NCBI RefSeq assembly: GCF_000407485.1
Contig: NZ_ASWD01000001.1
Location: 1,343,570-1,407,569, forward strand
Length of the DNA: 64,000 nt
Origin: Enterococcus pallens ATCC BAA-351
GTDB lineage: Bacteria > Bacillota > Bacilli > Lactobacillales > Enterococcaceae
Direction: 5' to 3'
Shown: in pieces, positions 35,626-43,207 of the stretch
Layout of the letters: each line of letters begins with the position of its first letter
Numbering within the stretch: position 1 is the stretch's first letter
Notes under the pieces: generated by a model
Databases searched by the model: none
Seen by the model: the letters and a program-made list of their open reading frames with translations, nothing else
Told to the model about the DNA's origin: nothing
Translations under genes and position numbers: made by a program

Positions 35626-36330
35626 TTAGTTTACTTGAGAAACATCGAAATCCGGCACCGCTGCCGCTGAAAATTGCTTGGCATTCTTCGCCATCTGATC
35701 AACTAAAACTTCCTGCTTGCCGTTAAACGTATCTTCTAAAGTAATTCGTGCGACCTCATTAGGCGATAGCTTCTCGCCGTTAAATCCCTTCATCATATCC
35801 GTATCAATAAAACCGGCGTGAACAGCTACCACTTGAACGCCCTTGGGATTGAGTGCAGCTCGCAAATTATTGGTAAGGGAGAGCTCTGCTGCTTTTGAAA
35901 TACCGTAGGCCAAGTTTATCCCTGTGTTCATCCATGATCCAACTGAAAGAATATTTACAACAATCCCTTTATTTCTGACTAGTGCTGGGAGAGCAGCTTT
36001 TGTTACAGCGAGAGTTCCTAAAACATTAGTAGTAAACGCTCGATCAACTGTAGCTTCTGCATCGGAAGACTCAATCGTAGTTTCTTCACGAATCCCTGCA
36101 TTATTGATTATCATAGAAAGATCAGTAAGTTCTTCAACAATTCGTTGAATGTCATCTGCATTAGTGACATCTAATTGGACAGGCACAACTCTACTGTCAT
36201 CAACAGCCACTAATTTTCGACTTCCTAAATAGACCTTCTTTACACCCAAATTCAGCAATTCCTCTACAAATGCCTTTCCCAGACCACGATTTCCTCCTGT
36301 GACTAAAACTACTTTTTCTGATAGCTCCAT
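35626..36330 (-). CDS. SDR-family oxidoreductase
   Basis: 234 residues: TGGNRGLG cofactor motif, NNAG, NILSVGSW and YGISKAA for the catalytic Ser, Tyr and Lys. This branch resembles short SDRs with a QLDVTN sequence. The frame stays open for 73 codons upstream, but the Rossmann fold begins at the ATG at 36330, which has GGAGGGA in good position, so I start there. A degraded relative lies at 30146-30345. It is the nearest gene to the left of the invertible cassette. Confidence 0.85.
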   Translation of the reverse strand: MELSEKVVLVTGGNRGLGKAFVEELLNLGVKKVYLGSRKLVAVDDSRVVPVQLDVTNADDIQRIVEELTDLSMIINNAGIREETTIESSDAEATVDRAFTTNVLGTLAVTKAALPALVRNKGIVVNILSVGSWMNTGINLAYGISKAAELSLTNNLRAALNPKGVQVVAVHAGFIDTDMMKGFNGEKLSPNEVARITLEDTFNGKQEVLVDQMAKNAKQFSAAAVPDFDVSQVN

Positions 36331-36885
36331 AATAAGTCCCTCCATGACAGCAAATTCGTTTGAATAACTAGGATTATATCCTATTGCCTGCCGATTTAGA
36401 AGTAACTTGAATGATTCACAGAAAATCATTTTTCTCTTTGACGCCGAGGTGTTTGATCGACTATTTTGGAAACATCGACCTTTTTCCTTTAATGGTTTCT
36501 GATAGGTGAAATTGATTTGACGTTTCAAGTGAATCAATAGTAGACGCAAAAAGTAGGATTGATTTGGGCTAACTAATTAGAGGGCTGTCTTTAATTAATT
36601 TCTATGGGTAATAGTGCGTTACGGAAAAGAGATATCTTAAATTGATTAGTTTTAAATTTCGTAAAGCGAAACATTCAAGAATGACTTATAAAAATTGTAA
36701 GTTAATCACTAAAGACTATTTAAAATGAGCGGGAATAATTTATCAATACTATTTCCAATATATTGCCAAAATTGATATAAATATTCCAGGGACAGAAAAT
36801 AGAGATAAATGAATGATATAATTTTGAGAAAAAAAGTTTATCTTGATCTAATATAAAGGAGGTTTTAAGAAAAATTGATATGTGA
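36331..36885. other. Gene-free AT-rich stretch left of the inversion cassette
   Basis: No gene. TTGAGA at 36824-36829 with TAATAT 19 bases on is a weak rightward promoter candidate. AAGGAGG at 36856-36862 precedes a TTG-started 16-codon frame (36875-36925) that I do not trust as a gene. Confidence 0.45.
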
Positions 36886-36918
36886 GAAAAATAGAACTCG
36901 CCAAAAAAATCGCGAGTT
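36886..36918 (-). terminator. Terminator just outside the left inverted repeat
   Basis: AACTCGC at 36895-36901 pairs with GCGAGTT at 36912-36918. Read leftward on the minus strand, the stem is followed by CTATTTTT. It sits 14 bases outside the left repeat and would stop transcripts from the outward promoter at 37014-37042 in the present orientation. Confidence 0.65.
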
Positions 36919-36931
36919 TACATAAGAGGAT

Positions 36932-36960
36932 TTTTTCTTTTTCGTGGCAAAAAAAAGAAA
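36932..36960 (+). repeat. Left 29-bp inverted repeat (IR-L)
   Basis: Perfect reverse complement of 38486-38514. Its centre is TTTTTCGTGGCAAAAA: T-rich and A-rich arms around the six-base CGTGGC. This is the T5-N6-A5 form of core sites used by Tn916-type integrases, where recombination takes place across the six central bases. Confidence 0.9.
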
Positions 36961-37013
36961 AAATGGTCGATAAAAGAAGAGTAATTTGAACAATCTGGAT
37001 GTTTTATAATTCA

Positions 37014-37042
37014 ATTATAATTAAACGATCTGACAAGGTCAA
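37014..37042 (-). promoter_or_regulatory. Invertible outward promoter, now pointing left
   Basis: On the minus strand: TTGACC (37042-37037), exactly 17 bases, TATAAT (37019-37014). It is one of the best sigma-A matches in the window. In the current orientation it fires through IR-L into the terminator at 36886-36918. After inversion it would lie near 38404-38432 on the plus strand and fire through IR-R toward the gene at 38801. Confidence 0.8.
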
Positions 37043-37150
37043 TAGTTTTTAATAAAATAGCAAACTGTTGAGTATTTAGCAGCGTTTGCATTGAAAAAAA
37101 CTAATTTTTTTAACAATACATATCCTGGTTGTTCCATTTACTCGTTTTTT

Positions 37151-37172
37151 TTGAGCCGTCGATTGAGCCGTC
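37151..37172 (+). repeat. Paired direct repeats upstream of the recombinase gene
   Basis: TTGAGCCGTC occurs at 37151-37160 and again at 37163-37172, ending shortly before the RBS. A related pair sits at 38425-38444. They may be binding sites for the N-terminal arm-binding domain, and could also repress the gene. Confidence 0.6.
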
Positions 37173-37196
37173 AAATTATTATTAGGAGGAATTAAT

Positions 37197-38306
37197 ATGA
37201 GCAGACGTGGTGAAAATATTTACAAAAGAAAGGACAAACGATGGGAAGGAAGGTATATCAAGGGACGTAAAAATAACGGAAAAATAAAATATGGTTATAT
37301 TTACGGAAAAACTTATAAGGAAGTTAAACTGAAATTGTATCCCTATAAAATGCAATATCAAATGATCCAGGAGACACAAGGAACATCATCTATCATGATG
37401 TTAGTTTGGGCAAATGAATGGTTGTCAGATATCGAAAAGACAGTGAAAACCTCAACTTACAATGGTTATTCGTACAAAGTTTTTAAGTATATTATACCTT
37501 ACATTGGAGAAATTCCGTTGAATGAAATTAATGATACGCTTTTAAATAATATGGTGGCTGCATGGGAGGAAAATAATTTATCTCCATCCTCTATCAAGGT
37601 TATTTTTAGATTAGTAAATAATTGTTTAGAAAAGGCAGTTGAAAATGGCTTGTTGCTTAAGAATCCTGCAGCAAAGGTCGTTCTTCCAAAGGAGTCCTTT
37701 AAAAAGGTAGGTGCCTTAAACATGGATGAACAAAAATTATTGGAAAAGGCTGCGCTAGATAAGCTGGATGGAATAGGGCTAGCAGTACTTTTAGGCTTGC
37801 GTACAGGACTTAGAATTGGAGAAATTGCCGCTTTAAAATGGGAAAATATTGACTTTCAACGTGGAATTATTCGCATTGAAAAAACTCTTCAGCGTATTCC
37901 GATTAAAAGCGCTGAATATAAAACAAAAATAATCATTGATAAAGTGAAAACACGTGCATCTAATCGAATTATTCCTATGAGTGACTCTGTCAAAGAATGG
38001 TTAAGCAAACGCCAGCTTAAGACTAAAAATGATTTTGTTTTGTCCAGCAATGAAAAACCTTGCGAGCCTCGTTTAATTACGTATCATTTCCACCAAATCA
38101 GGGAAATAGCGGGGTTAAAGCATATTCATTTTCATCAGTTGCGCCATACTTTTGCGACAAGATGTTTAGAAACCAGAGCCAATGCTGTTTCAGTGAGTTC
38201 CTTATTGGGTCATTCATCCATCAAAATGACCTTGGACACGTATGCAGATTCAATGATTGAAGAACGAGTTGCAACAATTAGAAATATGGAAACTTACGTT
38301 ATTTAA
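37197..38306 (+). CDS. Tyrosine recombinase of the inversion cassette
   Basis: 369 residues. N-terminal arm-binding domain (SRRGENIYKRKDKRWEGRY), SAM-like core-binding domain (about residues 65-165) and an intact catalytic domain. Catalytic residues are Arg206 in TGLRIGEIAALKW, His313 and Arg316 in HFHQLRHTFA, His339 in LLGHSS and Tyr349 in DTYA. It is Tn916-Int-like in layout but has no excisionase, replication or transfer genes beside it. The RBS is TTAGGAGGA. Flanking inverted rather than direct repeats point to inversion rather than excision. A shorter relative without catalytic residues is at 5659. Confidence 0.92.
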   Translation: MSRRGENIYKRKDKRWEGRYIKGRKNNGKIKYGYIYGKTYKEVKLKLYPYKMQYQMIQETQGTSSIMMLVWANEWLSDIEKTVKTSTYNGYSYKVFKYIIPYIGEIPLNEINDTLLNNMVAAWEENNLSPSSIKVIFRLVNNCLEKAVENGLLLKNPAAKVVLPKESFKKVGALNMDEQKLLEKAALDKLDGIGLAVLLGLRTGLRIGEIAALKWENIDFQRGIIRIEKTLQRIPIKSAEYKTKIIIDKVKTRASNRIIPMSDSVKEWLSKRQLKTKNDFVLSSNEKPCEPRLITYHFHQIREIAGLKHIHFHQLRHTFATRCLETRANAVSVSSLLGHSSIKMTLDTYADSMIEERVATIRNMETYVI

Positions 38307-38424
38307 ATCGCTTACAAAAAAACAACTGATACTACCTTTAGTTTGGAAAAAACCAAAATGGAAGCGTTTTATATGAGGCGCTAAATAAAGCTCGCTATTG
38401 GAGTTTAAAAGACAATTATTTTTT

Positions 38425-38444
38425 TTCGCCGTCATTCGCCGTCA
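38425..38444 (+). repeat. Paired direct repeats near the right end of the cassette
   Basis: TTCGCCGTCA occurs twice back to back (38425-38434, 38435-38444). It shares the core GCCGTC, and its orientation, with the pair at 37151-37172. Confidence 0.6.
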
Positions 38445-38485
38445 ACTGACTCTAAAAGAATGCAGAATGGCAGTGTTTTTTTGTC

Positions 38486-38514
38486 TTTCTTTTTTTTGCC
38501 ACGAAAAAGAAAAA
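38486..38514 (-). repeat. Right 29-bp inverted repeat (IR-R)
   Basis: Perfect reverse complement of 36932-36960. It is itself framed by a 9-bp inverted pair, AGAATGGCA at 38464-38472 and TGCCATTCT at 38520-38528, which has no counterpart at the left end. Confidence 0.9.
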
Positions 38515-38800
38515 TGAAATGCCATTCTTTGGTAGGGATTCTACCTTCGGAAAATGTTGATTTTGAGATAGGGCTGTACATAAAAAGGGTGTATCAACAT
38601 ATCTCAACAGCTATCAATTGACTGCGGTTAATGAATAGATTACTTTGCAATGTTTAACCTTAATTCTTTAAACCCAGTTATGTCTATTATATCGCCAAAT
38701 AGTAGTAATAAGAATGGATAGATGTCAAAATTTTAAAATTAATAAGACATAACAATATTGATTAGTTATTGAGAAAAATGACGGAAAAGGAAGGTTATAA
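38515..38800. other. Leader between the cassette and the first locus gene
   Basis: No gene and no rightward terminator. TTGAGATA and TATCTCAA (about 38563-38608) can form an 8-bp stem. TTGATT with ATAAAA 17 bases on is a weak fixed promoter candidate. A transcript from the inverted promoter would pass freely into the regulator gene. Confidence 0.5.
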
Positions 38801-39451
38801 ATGAACGTACTGATTTTGACAAAATGCATTCATGCAGAAGAAGATTTTTCAAAAAGACTTTATCAGCTCGGCTACGAAGTGTTTTGCAGTTGCGAGTTAC
38901 TCAATAAGCTTAAGAGTAAAGTGACTGCTGACAACATTACCAAGTATTTCCAAATTATTATCATTAGCGAGACAGTATCTGATAGTGAAGTGGATAATTT
39001 GTTAGAAAATAGAGAGTTCTATTCGGCGGTTTTGTATAGAAAATCTTCAATTTTGACTGAAGTGCCAGAAAAGCTAACAGGAAAAATTCAAGACGTTGTC
39101 GTCAATGACGAATCGCTGGAATCTCTTAGAGAAAAGCTTTCTAAAAATAGTCAAAAAAGTATGAGTGATAAGTTCGCGAATATTACTACATCTAAAAAAG
39201 ATAACTTTGAAAGCTTTTTCCCATTTAGCAAGCAGGAGAAAATTGTTTTTGAGCTTTTACAGGAAGCGAACGGCGGCATTGTGTCCAGAGAAGAAATCTG
39301 TGAAAGAATCTGGTCTAAGGTAACACAATCTAATCTTGCAAGAACCTCTAGCATAGTCAAAAGAATCAAGATTAAACTAGAGAGCTTGGGAATAGAGGAC
39401 AGCAGCTTACAAACGCTGTGGGGAAAAGGTTATCGACTAGTTCAAGGGTAG
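38801..39451 (+). CDS. Orphan winged-helix regulator with degenerate receiver domain
   Basis: 216 residues. The C-terminal half (FPFSKQEKIVFELLQEANGG to LQTLWGKGYRLVQ) is an OmpR/PhoB-type winged helix. The N-terminal half has receiver-like spacing, but where a phospho-acceptor Asp is expected it reads FQIIIISETVS, so it is probably not phosphorylated. No kinase gene is nearby. It is the first gene to the right of the cassette and 99 bases before secA2. It likely controls the adhesin locus, and could relay the state of the switch. RBS GGAAGG. Confidence 0.75.
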   Translation: MNVLILTKCIHAEEDFSKRLYQLGYEVFCSCELLNKLKSKVTADNITKYFQIIIISETVSDSEVDNLLENREFYSAVLYRKSSILTEVPEKLTGKIQDVVVNDESLESLREKLSKNSQKSMSDKFANITTSKKDNFESFFPFSKQEKIVFELLQEANGGIVSREEICERIWSKVTQSNLARTSSIVKRIKIKLESLGIEDSSLQTLWGKGYRLVQG

Positions 39452-39550
39452 ATTACGACGTTTTTATAGACAACTAAATGTCGAACAAAACGAATAATGC
39501 ACTAAATAGATAGTAAATATGGATATTTTTCAGGAGAGTAAGCAAATTGT

Positions 39551-41926
39551 ATGAGAGATAAGAATTTAAGAAAATACAAAAAGATAGCAGATAAAATAGT
39601 CAAATTACTACCAACCTACAAATCGATGTCAAATGAGGAATTACGTAGCCAAACTGCTCTTTTCAAAGAGCAGTTAAAAAATGGGAAAAAACTTGAAAGC
39701 CTACTCCCTATGGCATATGCGGTAGTCTTAGAGGCGGACAGAAGAGTATTGGGTCTAGAGCCCTATTATGTTCAAATTCTAGGAGGCATCGCTCTTTTTT
39801 TTGGCAATGTTGCAGAAATGAAGACTGGGGAAGGGAAAACATTAACCGCAACGATGCCGATGTACTTAAGAGGACTAACGGGTAAAGGCAATTTTCTGAT
39901 TACTTCAAATTCTTATCTCGCATGGCGAGATGCTGAAGAAGTTGGAAAGGTTTATAGCTGGTTGGGGTTGAGTATAGCGGTGGGTGTTGCAAAGGATGCT
40001 ACCGAGGAAGAAATTGACAAAGAATTAGTTTACGCCTCAGACATTGTCTACACTACCCACAGTGCTTTAGGGTTTGACTATTTGTTTGATAATTTAGCCA
40101 CTACACCAGAAGAACAATATTTGAGTGAATTCAATTTTGTATTGATCGATGAGATAGATGCCATTTTGTTGGATATGGCCCAAACTCCTTTAATAATATC
40201 TGGAGCGCCAAAGGTCCAATCAAATCTCTATGAAACCTCGGACTGGTTTATTAAGAGTCTGAGTGAAGGCGACGATTATTTAACGAGCGAAGACAAAAGA
40301 AATGTCTGGTTTACTGAAGAAGGAATAAAAAAGGCAGAAGAGTATTTTGGTATTGAAGAAATTTTAACTGAACAATGGAAAGACTTATATCGACATTTAG
40401 TCTTGGCTTTAAGAGCGAACATTTTATTATTGATCAACCGAGACTATGTCGTTGAAGAAGGCGAGATCCTTTTGCTGGATGAGGCGAATGGGAGAAAACT
40501 AATTGGAACGAAGCTTCAAGCAGGACTCCACCAGGCCATTGAGGCGAAAGAAGGCGTGGAGATTACCAATGAAACTCGTTCGATGGGTTCCATTACGTAT
40601 CAAAACCTGTTCAAAAAATTTAAAATTCTTTCAGGAATGACTGGGACTGCCAAAACGGATGCTGAGGAGTTTCGGGATACCTACAATGTCAATGTGGTTC
40701 AAATTCCTACGAATAAGCCGATTAGACGAGAAGACCATTCGGATGAAGTCTACGTAACAAATAAAGCGAAGGTTTTGGCTTCGCTGAATATCGTAAAAAA
40801 TGCCTTAAACCAAGGACGTCCTGTTCTAGTTGAGACCGGTTCAGTGTCCATGTCTAATCTGTACTCACTTTTGTTGCTTCAGCAAAAGGTACCACACAAT
40901 TTACTTAATGCTACTACGGTTGCCAAGGAATCATTAATTGTATCGGAAGCCGGCCGTAAAGGTGCCGTGACGGTTGCGACTTCAATGGCTGGAAGAGGGA
41001 CTGATATAAAACTGGATCCCGAAGCGAAAGAAAGTGGCGGTTTACTGGTCGTTGGTACAGAGCGAATGACTAGTGATCGAATTGATAATCAGCTTAGAGG
41101 ACGAGCCGGCAGGCAGGGCGATCCCGGAGATACGATCTTTTTCGTTTCAATGGAGGACAAAATTGTTGTAGAAAGTGCTCCTAAGTGGGTCGCAAAGTCA
41201 AGAAAAAGCCTGATTGATAAGGCGCAAACGGCCGAAATAGAGGCTGACGAACCACTGAAGGAAAAGAAGTATGACAAGATAATCAGTAAATCTCAAACGA
41301 ATCGAAAGAATCAAGAGATTGAAAGTAGAAAAAACATCTTAGAATACGATGAAATCATCAGTGTACAGAGAGAAAAAATTTATGCGACTAGAAACAAAGT
41401 AATGGAAAGTACTTTGCCATTTTTGGACGGAATAATTGATACAGCAGCTTCTCATGTGATTGCCGGTTTTGTCAATGATAAAGCGAATTTGGACAAAGAT
41501 TGTTTAATTGATTTTATCTACAATAATATCCAATACAACTTTGTACCATTTTCTTTGGATGAGGAACTAGAGAATTATAGTAAGAAAAGCGTAGAAACTT
41601 TTTTGAGGCAATTGATTAATAATCGCATCAAACAAATTCCGGGAATTATTCCCGATGAGTTCCAGCTGCTGTATTTTAAGCGAATCGCTGTTTTAAAAGC
41701 GATCGATGCCATGTGGGTGGAGCAATCAGATAATTTACAGCAGTTAAAATCTGTGGTAAATGGTCGCAGCTGGGGACAGCATAAACCTATTTATGAATTT
41801 CAGCTTGAGGCAAGACGTTCCTTTTTTGAAATGAAGGATGAAATATGGCTCAACATATTGAGAAATCTATTACTGTCAGATCTAGTACACAAGGCTGACG
41901 GATCAATAGACGTCGACTTCCCATAA
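39551..41926 (+). CDS. secA2: Accessory Sec translocation ATPase SecA2
   Basis: 791 residues. Walker A is GEGKT (residues 93-97), the Walker B region LIDEIDAILLD near 200, then GMTGTAKTDAEEF, TSMAGRGTDIKLD and QLRGRAGRQGDPGDTIFF. It is shorter than housekeeping SecA and lacks the C-terminal zinc-binding tail. SecA2 drives export of glycosylated serine-rich adhesins through SecY2 with the help of Asp1-3. Start ATG 39551 with AGGAGAG 12 bases upstream, a rather long spacing. First structural gene of the locus. Confidence 0.95.
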   Translation: MRDKNLRKYKKIADKIVKLLPTYKSMSNEELRSQTALFKEQLKNGKKLESLLPMAYAVVLEADRRVLGLEPYYVQILGGIALFFGNVAEMKTGEGKTLTATMPMYLRGLTGKGNFLITSNSYLAWRDAEEVGKVYSWLGLSIAVGVAKDATEEEIDKELVYASDIVYTTHSALGFDYLFDNLATTPEEQYLSEFNFVLIDEIDAILLDMAQTPLIISGAPKVQSNLYETSDWFIKSLSEGDDYLTSEDKRNVWFTEEGIKKAEEYFGIEEILTEQWKDLYRHLVLALRANILLLINRDYVVEEGEILLLDEANGRKLIGTKLQAGLHQAIEAKEGVEITNETRSMGSITYQNLFKKFKILSGMTGTAKTDAEEFRDTYNVNVVQIPTNKPIRREDHSDEVYVTNKAKVLASLNIVKNALNQGRPVLVETGSVSMSNLYSLLLLQQKVPHNLLNATTVAKESLIVSEAGRKGAVTVATSMAGRGTDIKLDPEAKESGGLLVVGTERMTSDRIDNQLRGRAGRQGDPGDTIFFVSMEDKIVVESAPKWVAKSRKSLIDKAQTAEIEADEPLKEKKYDKIISKSQTNRKNQEIESRKNILEYDEIISVQREKIYATRNKVMESTLPFLDGIIDTAASHVIAGFVNDKANLDKDCLIDFIYNNIQYNFVPFSLDEELENYSKKSVETFLRQLINNRIKQIPGIIPDEFQLLYFKRIAVLKAIDAMWVEQSDNLQQLKSVVNGRSWGQHKPIYEFQLEARRSFFEMKDEIWLNILRNLLLSDLVHKADGSIDVDFP

Positions 41927-41965
41927 GTCAATGAGCTTCTATTATTCAAAAAAGGACGGAAAAGC

Positions 41966-43183
41966 ATGAAAAAAGACAAGGAAATAGTTAGAAGGATTTG
42001 CTGGAGTATTTTATTGCTGGCAATTTTCCAAATTGGCAAAAGTATTGAAATTCCCGGATTTGTTAATGTTCCGCAACGGGAAGAAACGCAAAATTTAGTT
42101 TTACGGTTTTTGTCAACCACAACTGGCGGGAATTTTGCTAAACCGACAATATTATCATTGGGTATGGGGCCGTACATGACATCTTTGATCATTTGGACCA
42201 CCATCAGCATGATTGATAGTGATCGAATTAAAAATCTTTCTGTCAAACAAAGAGGCTATATACAAAAAGTATTAACGTTAGTTTTCGCAATTGCTCAAGG
42301 AACCGCTGTGATGTTTCGTTTTCGGACATTAGGCAACTATGATGCGTTCTCAACTATCAGCAGAACGACCTTTTATATGATGGTTATTTTGATCTTGGCC
42401 ACAGGTGCAATGTTTATCTCATGGCTTTCAGATATTAACAGCGAGAAAGGGATCGGTGCGCAAAGTCTATTCATTTTACCAAGTTTAATTTCCAACCTGC
42501 CAGCCATGCTGGTATCCGGTCAAAGCGGCACTTTGAAAATTGGCAGTGAGCATATCATTGGTTTAATTGTTATTACGCTTATTTATCTTTATATAACAGT
42601 TTTTCTGTACCATTCTGAATACCGAATCTATATTCAACGTACGGGAATAGATAGTCGCTTCAATAATTCATATATTCCTATTCGTCTGCTTACCGCAGGG
42701 GCAATGCCTTTTATGTTTGCCGTGACCGTGTTCTCTATTCCGCAGCTGCTGCTGCTAAATGATGCCTGGAGCAATACCTTTTTCTCGAACATTCTAGCCA
42801 AGTTCTTTTCATTTAACTCTGTGGAAGGAATCTTAACCTATGGCCTGATTCTTTATGGATTAGGTATGGGCTTCAGCTATATCAACGTTCGACCGAATGA
42901 TATTGCGAAGCATTTGAAAGAATCAGGAGACTATATCTATGAGATTCCTCCAGGACAGAAAACGGAAACCTATATAAAAGAAAAGCTATTAAGGATTGCT
43001 ATGGTTGGAAATAGTTACTTAGTCTTGGTTTCTCTTATTCCGTTGTTCATTGGTTTAAGAGTAGAGATTATCTCAAATTTAGCGTTTTATTTTGGGAGTG
43101 TATTCATGTTGATTATTATTCTGGATACAATCACTCAGGAGATGCGCTTTATATTTTCCAAACGTGATTACAATATTTTTTAG
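41966..43183 (+). CDS. secY2: Accessory Sec channel protein SecY2
   Basis: 405 residues with ten predicted membrane helices and SecY landmarks such as an early plug-region loop, YMTSLIIWTTISMI, and DIAKHLKESGDYI in the cytoplasmic loop that contacts SecA. It is shorter and more divergent than housekeeping SecY. Forms the dedicated membrane pore for the serine-rich proteins. RBS AAGGACGG; 39 bases behind secA2. Confidence 0.93.
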   Translation: MKKDKEIVRRICWSILLLAIFQIGKSIEIPGFVNVPQREETQNLVLRFLSTTTGGNFAKPTILSLGMGPYMTSLIIWTTISMIDSDRIKNLSVKQRGYIQKVLTLVFAIAQGTAVMFRFRTLGNYDAFSTISRTTFYMMVILILATGAMFISWLSDINSEKGIGAQSLFILPSLISNLPAMLVSGQSGTLKIGSEHIIGLIVITLIYLYITVFLYHSEYRIYIQRTGIDSRFNNSYIPIRLLTAGAMPFMFAVTVFSIPQLLLLNDAWSNTFFSNILAKFFSFNSVEGILTYGLILYGLGMGFSYINVRPNDIAKHLKESGDYIYEIPPGQKTETYIKEKLLRIAMVGNSYLVLVSLIPLFIGLRVEIISNLAFYFGSVFMLIIILDTITQEMRFIFSKRDYNIF

Positions 43184-43207
43184 TGAAAAGCAGGAGCGTA
43201 TAAATCA

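Larger units (their letters stand above)
36932..38514. mobile_element. Putative invertible promoter cassette with its own tyrosine recombinase
   Basis: A 1583-bp segment bounded by perfect 29-bp inverted repeats. It contains one gene, an intact tyrosine recombinase, a strong outward promoter near the left end, and two pairs of short direct repeats that may be arm-binding sites. No other cargo is present. The arrangement is that of a phase-variable DNA switch, here directly upstream of the regulator and accessory Sec genes. Inversion itself is not visible in one sequence. Confidence 0.75.

Noticed and set aside
36875..36925. A 16-codon TTG-started frame behind AAGGAGG just left of the inversion cassette.
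   Set aside because: TTG start, 12-base spacing and overlap with the terminator hairpin make it unlikely to be a real leader peptide.
36932..38514. The recombinase segment as a small integrative element or a Tn916-like transposon.
   Set aside because: It carries no excisionase, replication, transfer or cargo genes, and its end repeats are inverted, which favours inversion over excision.
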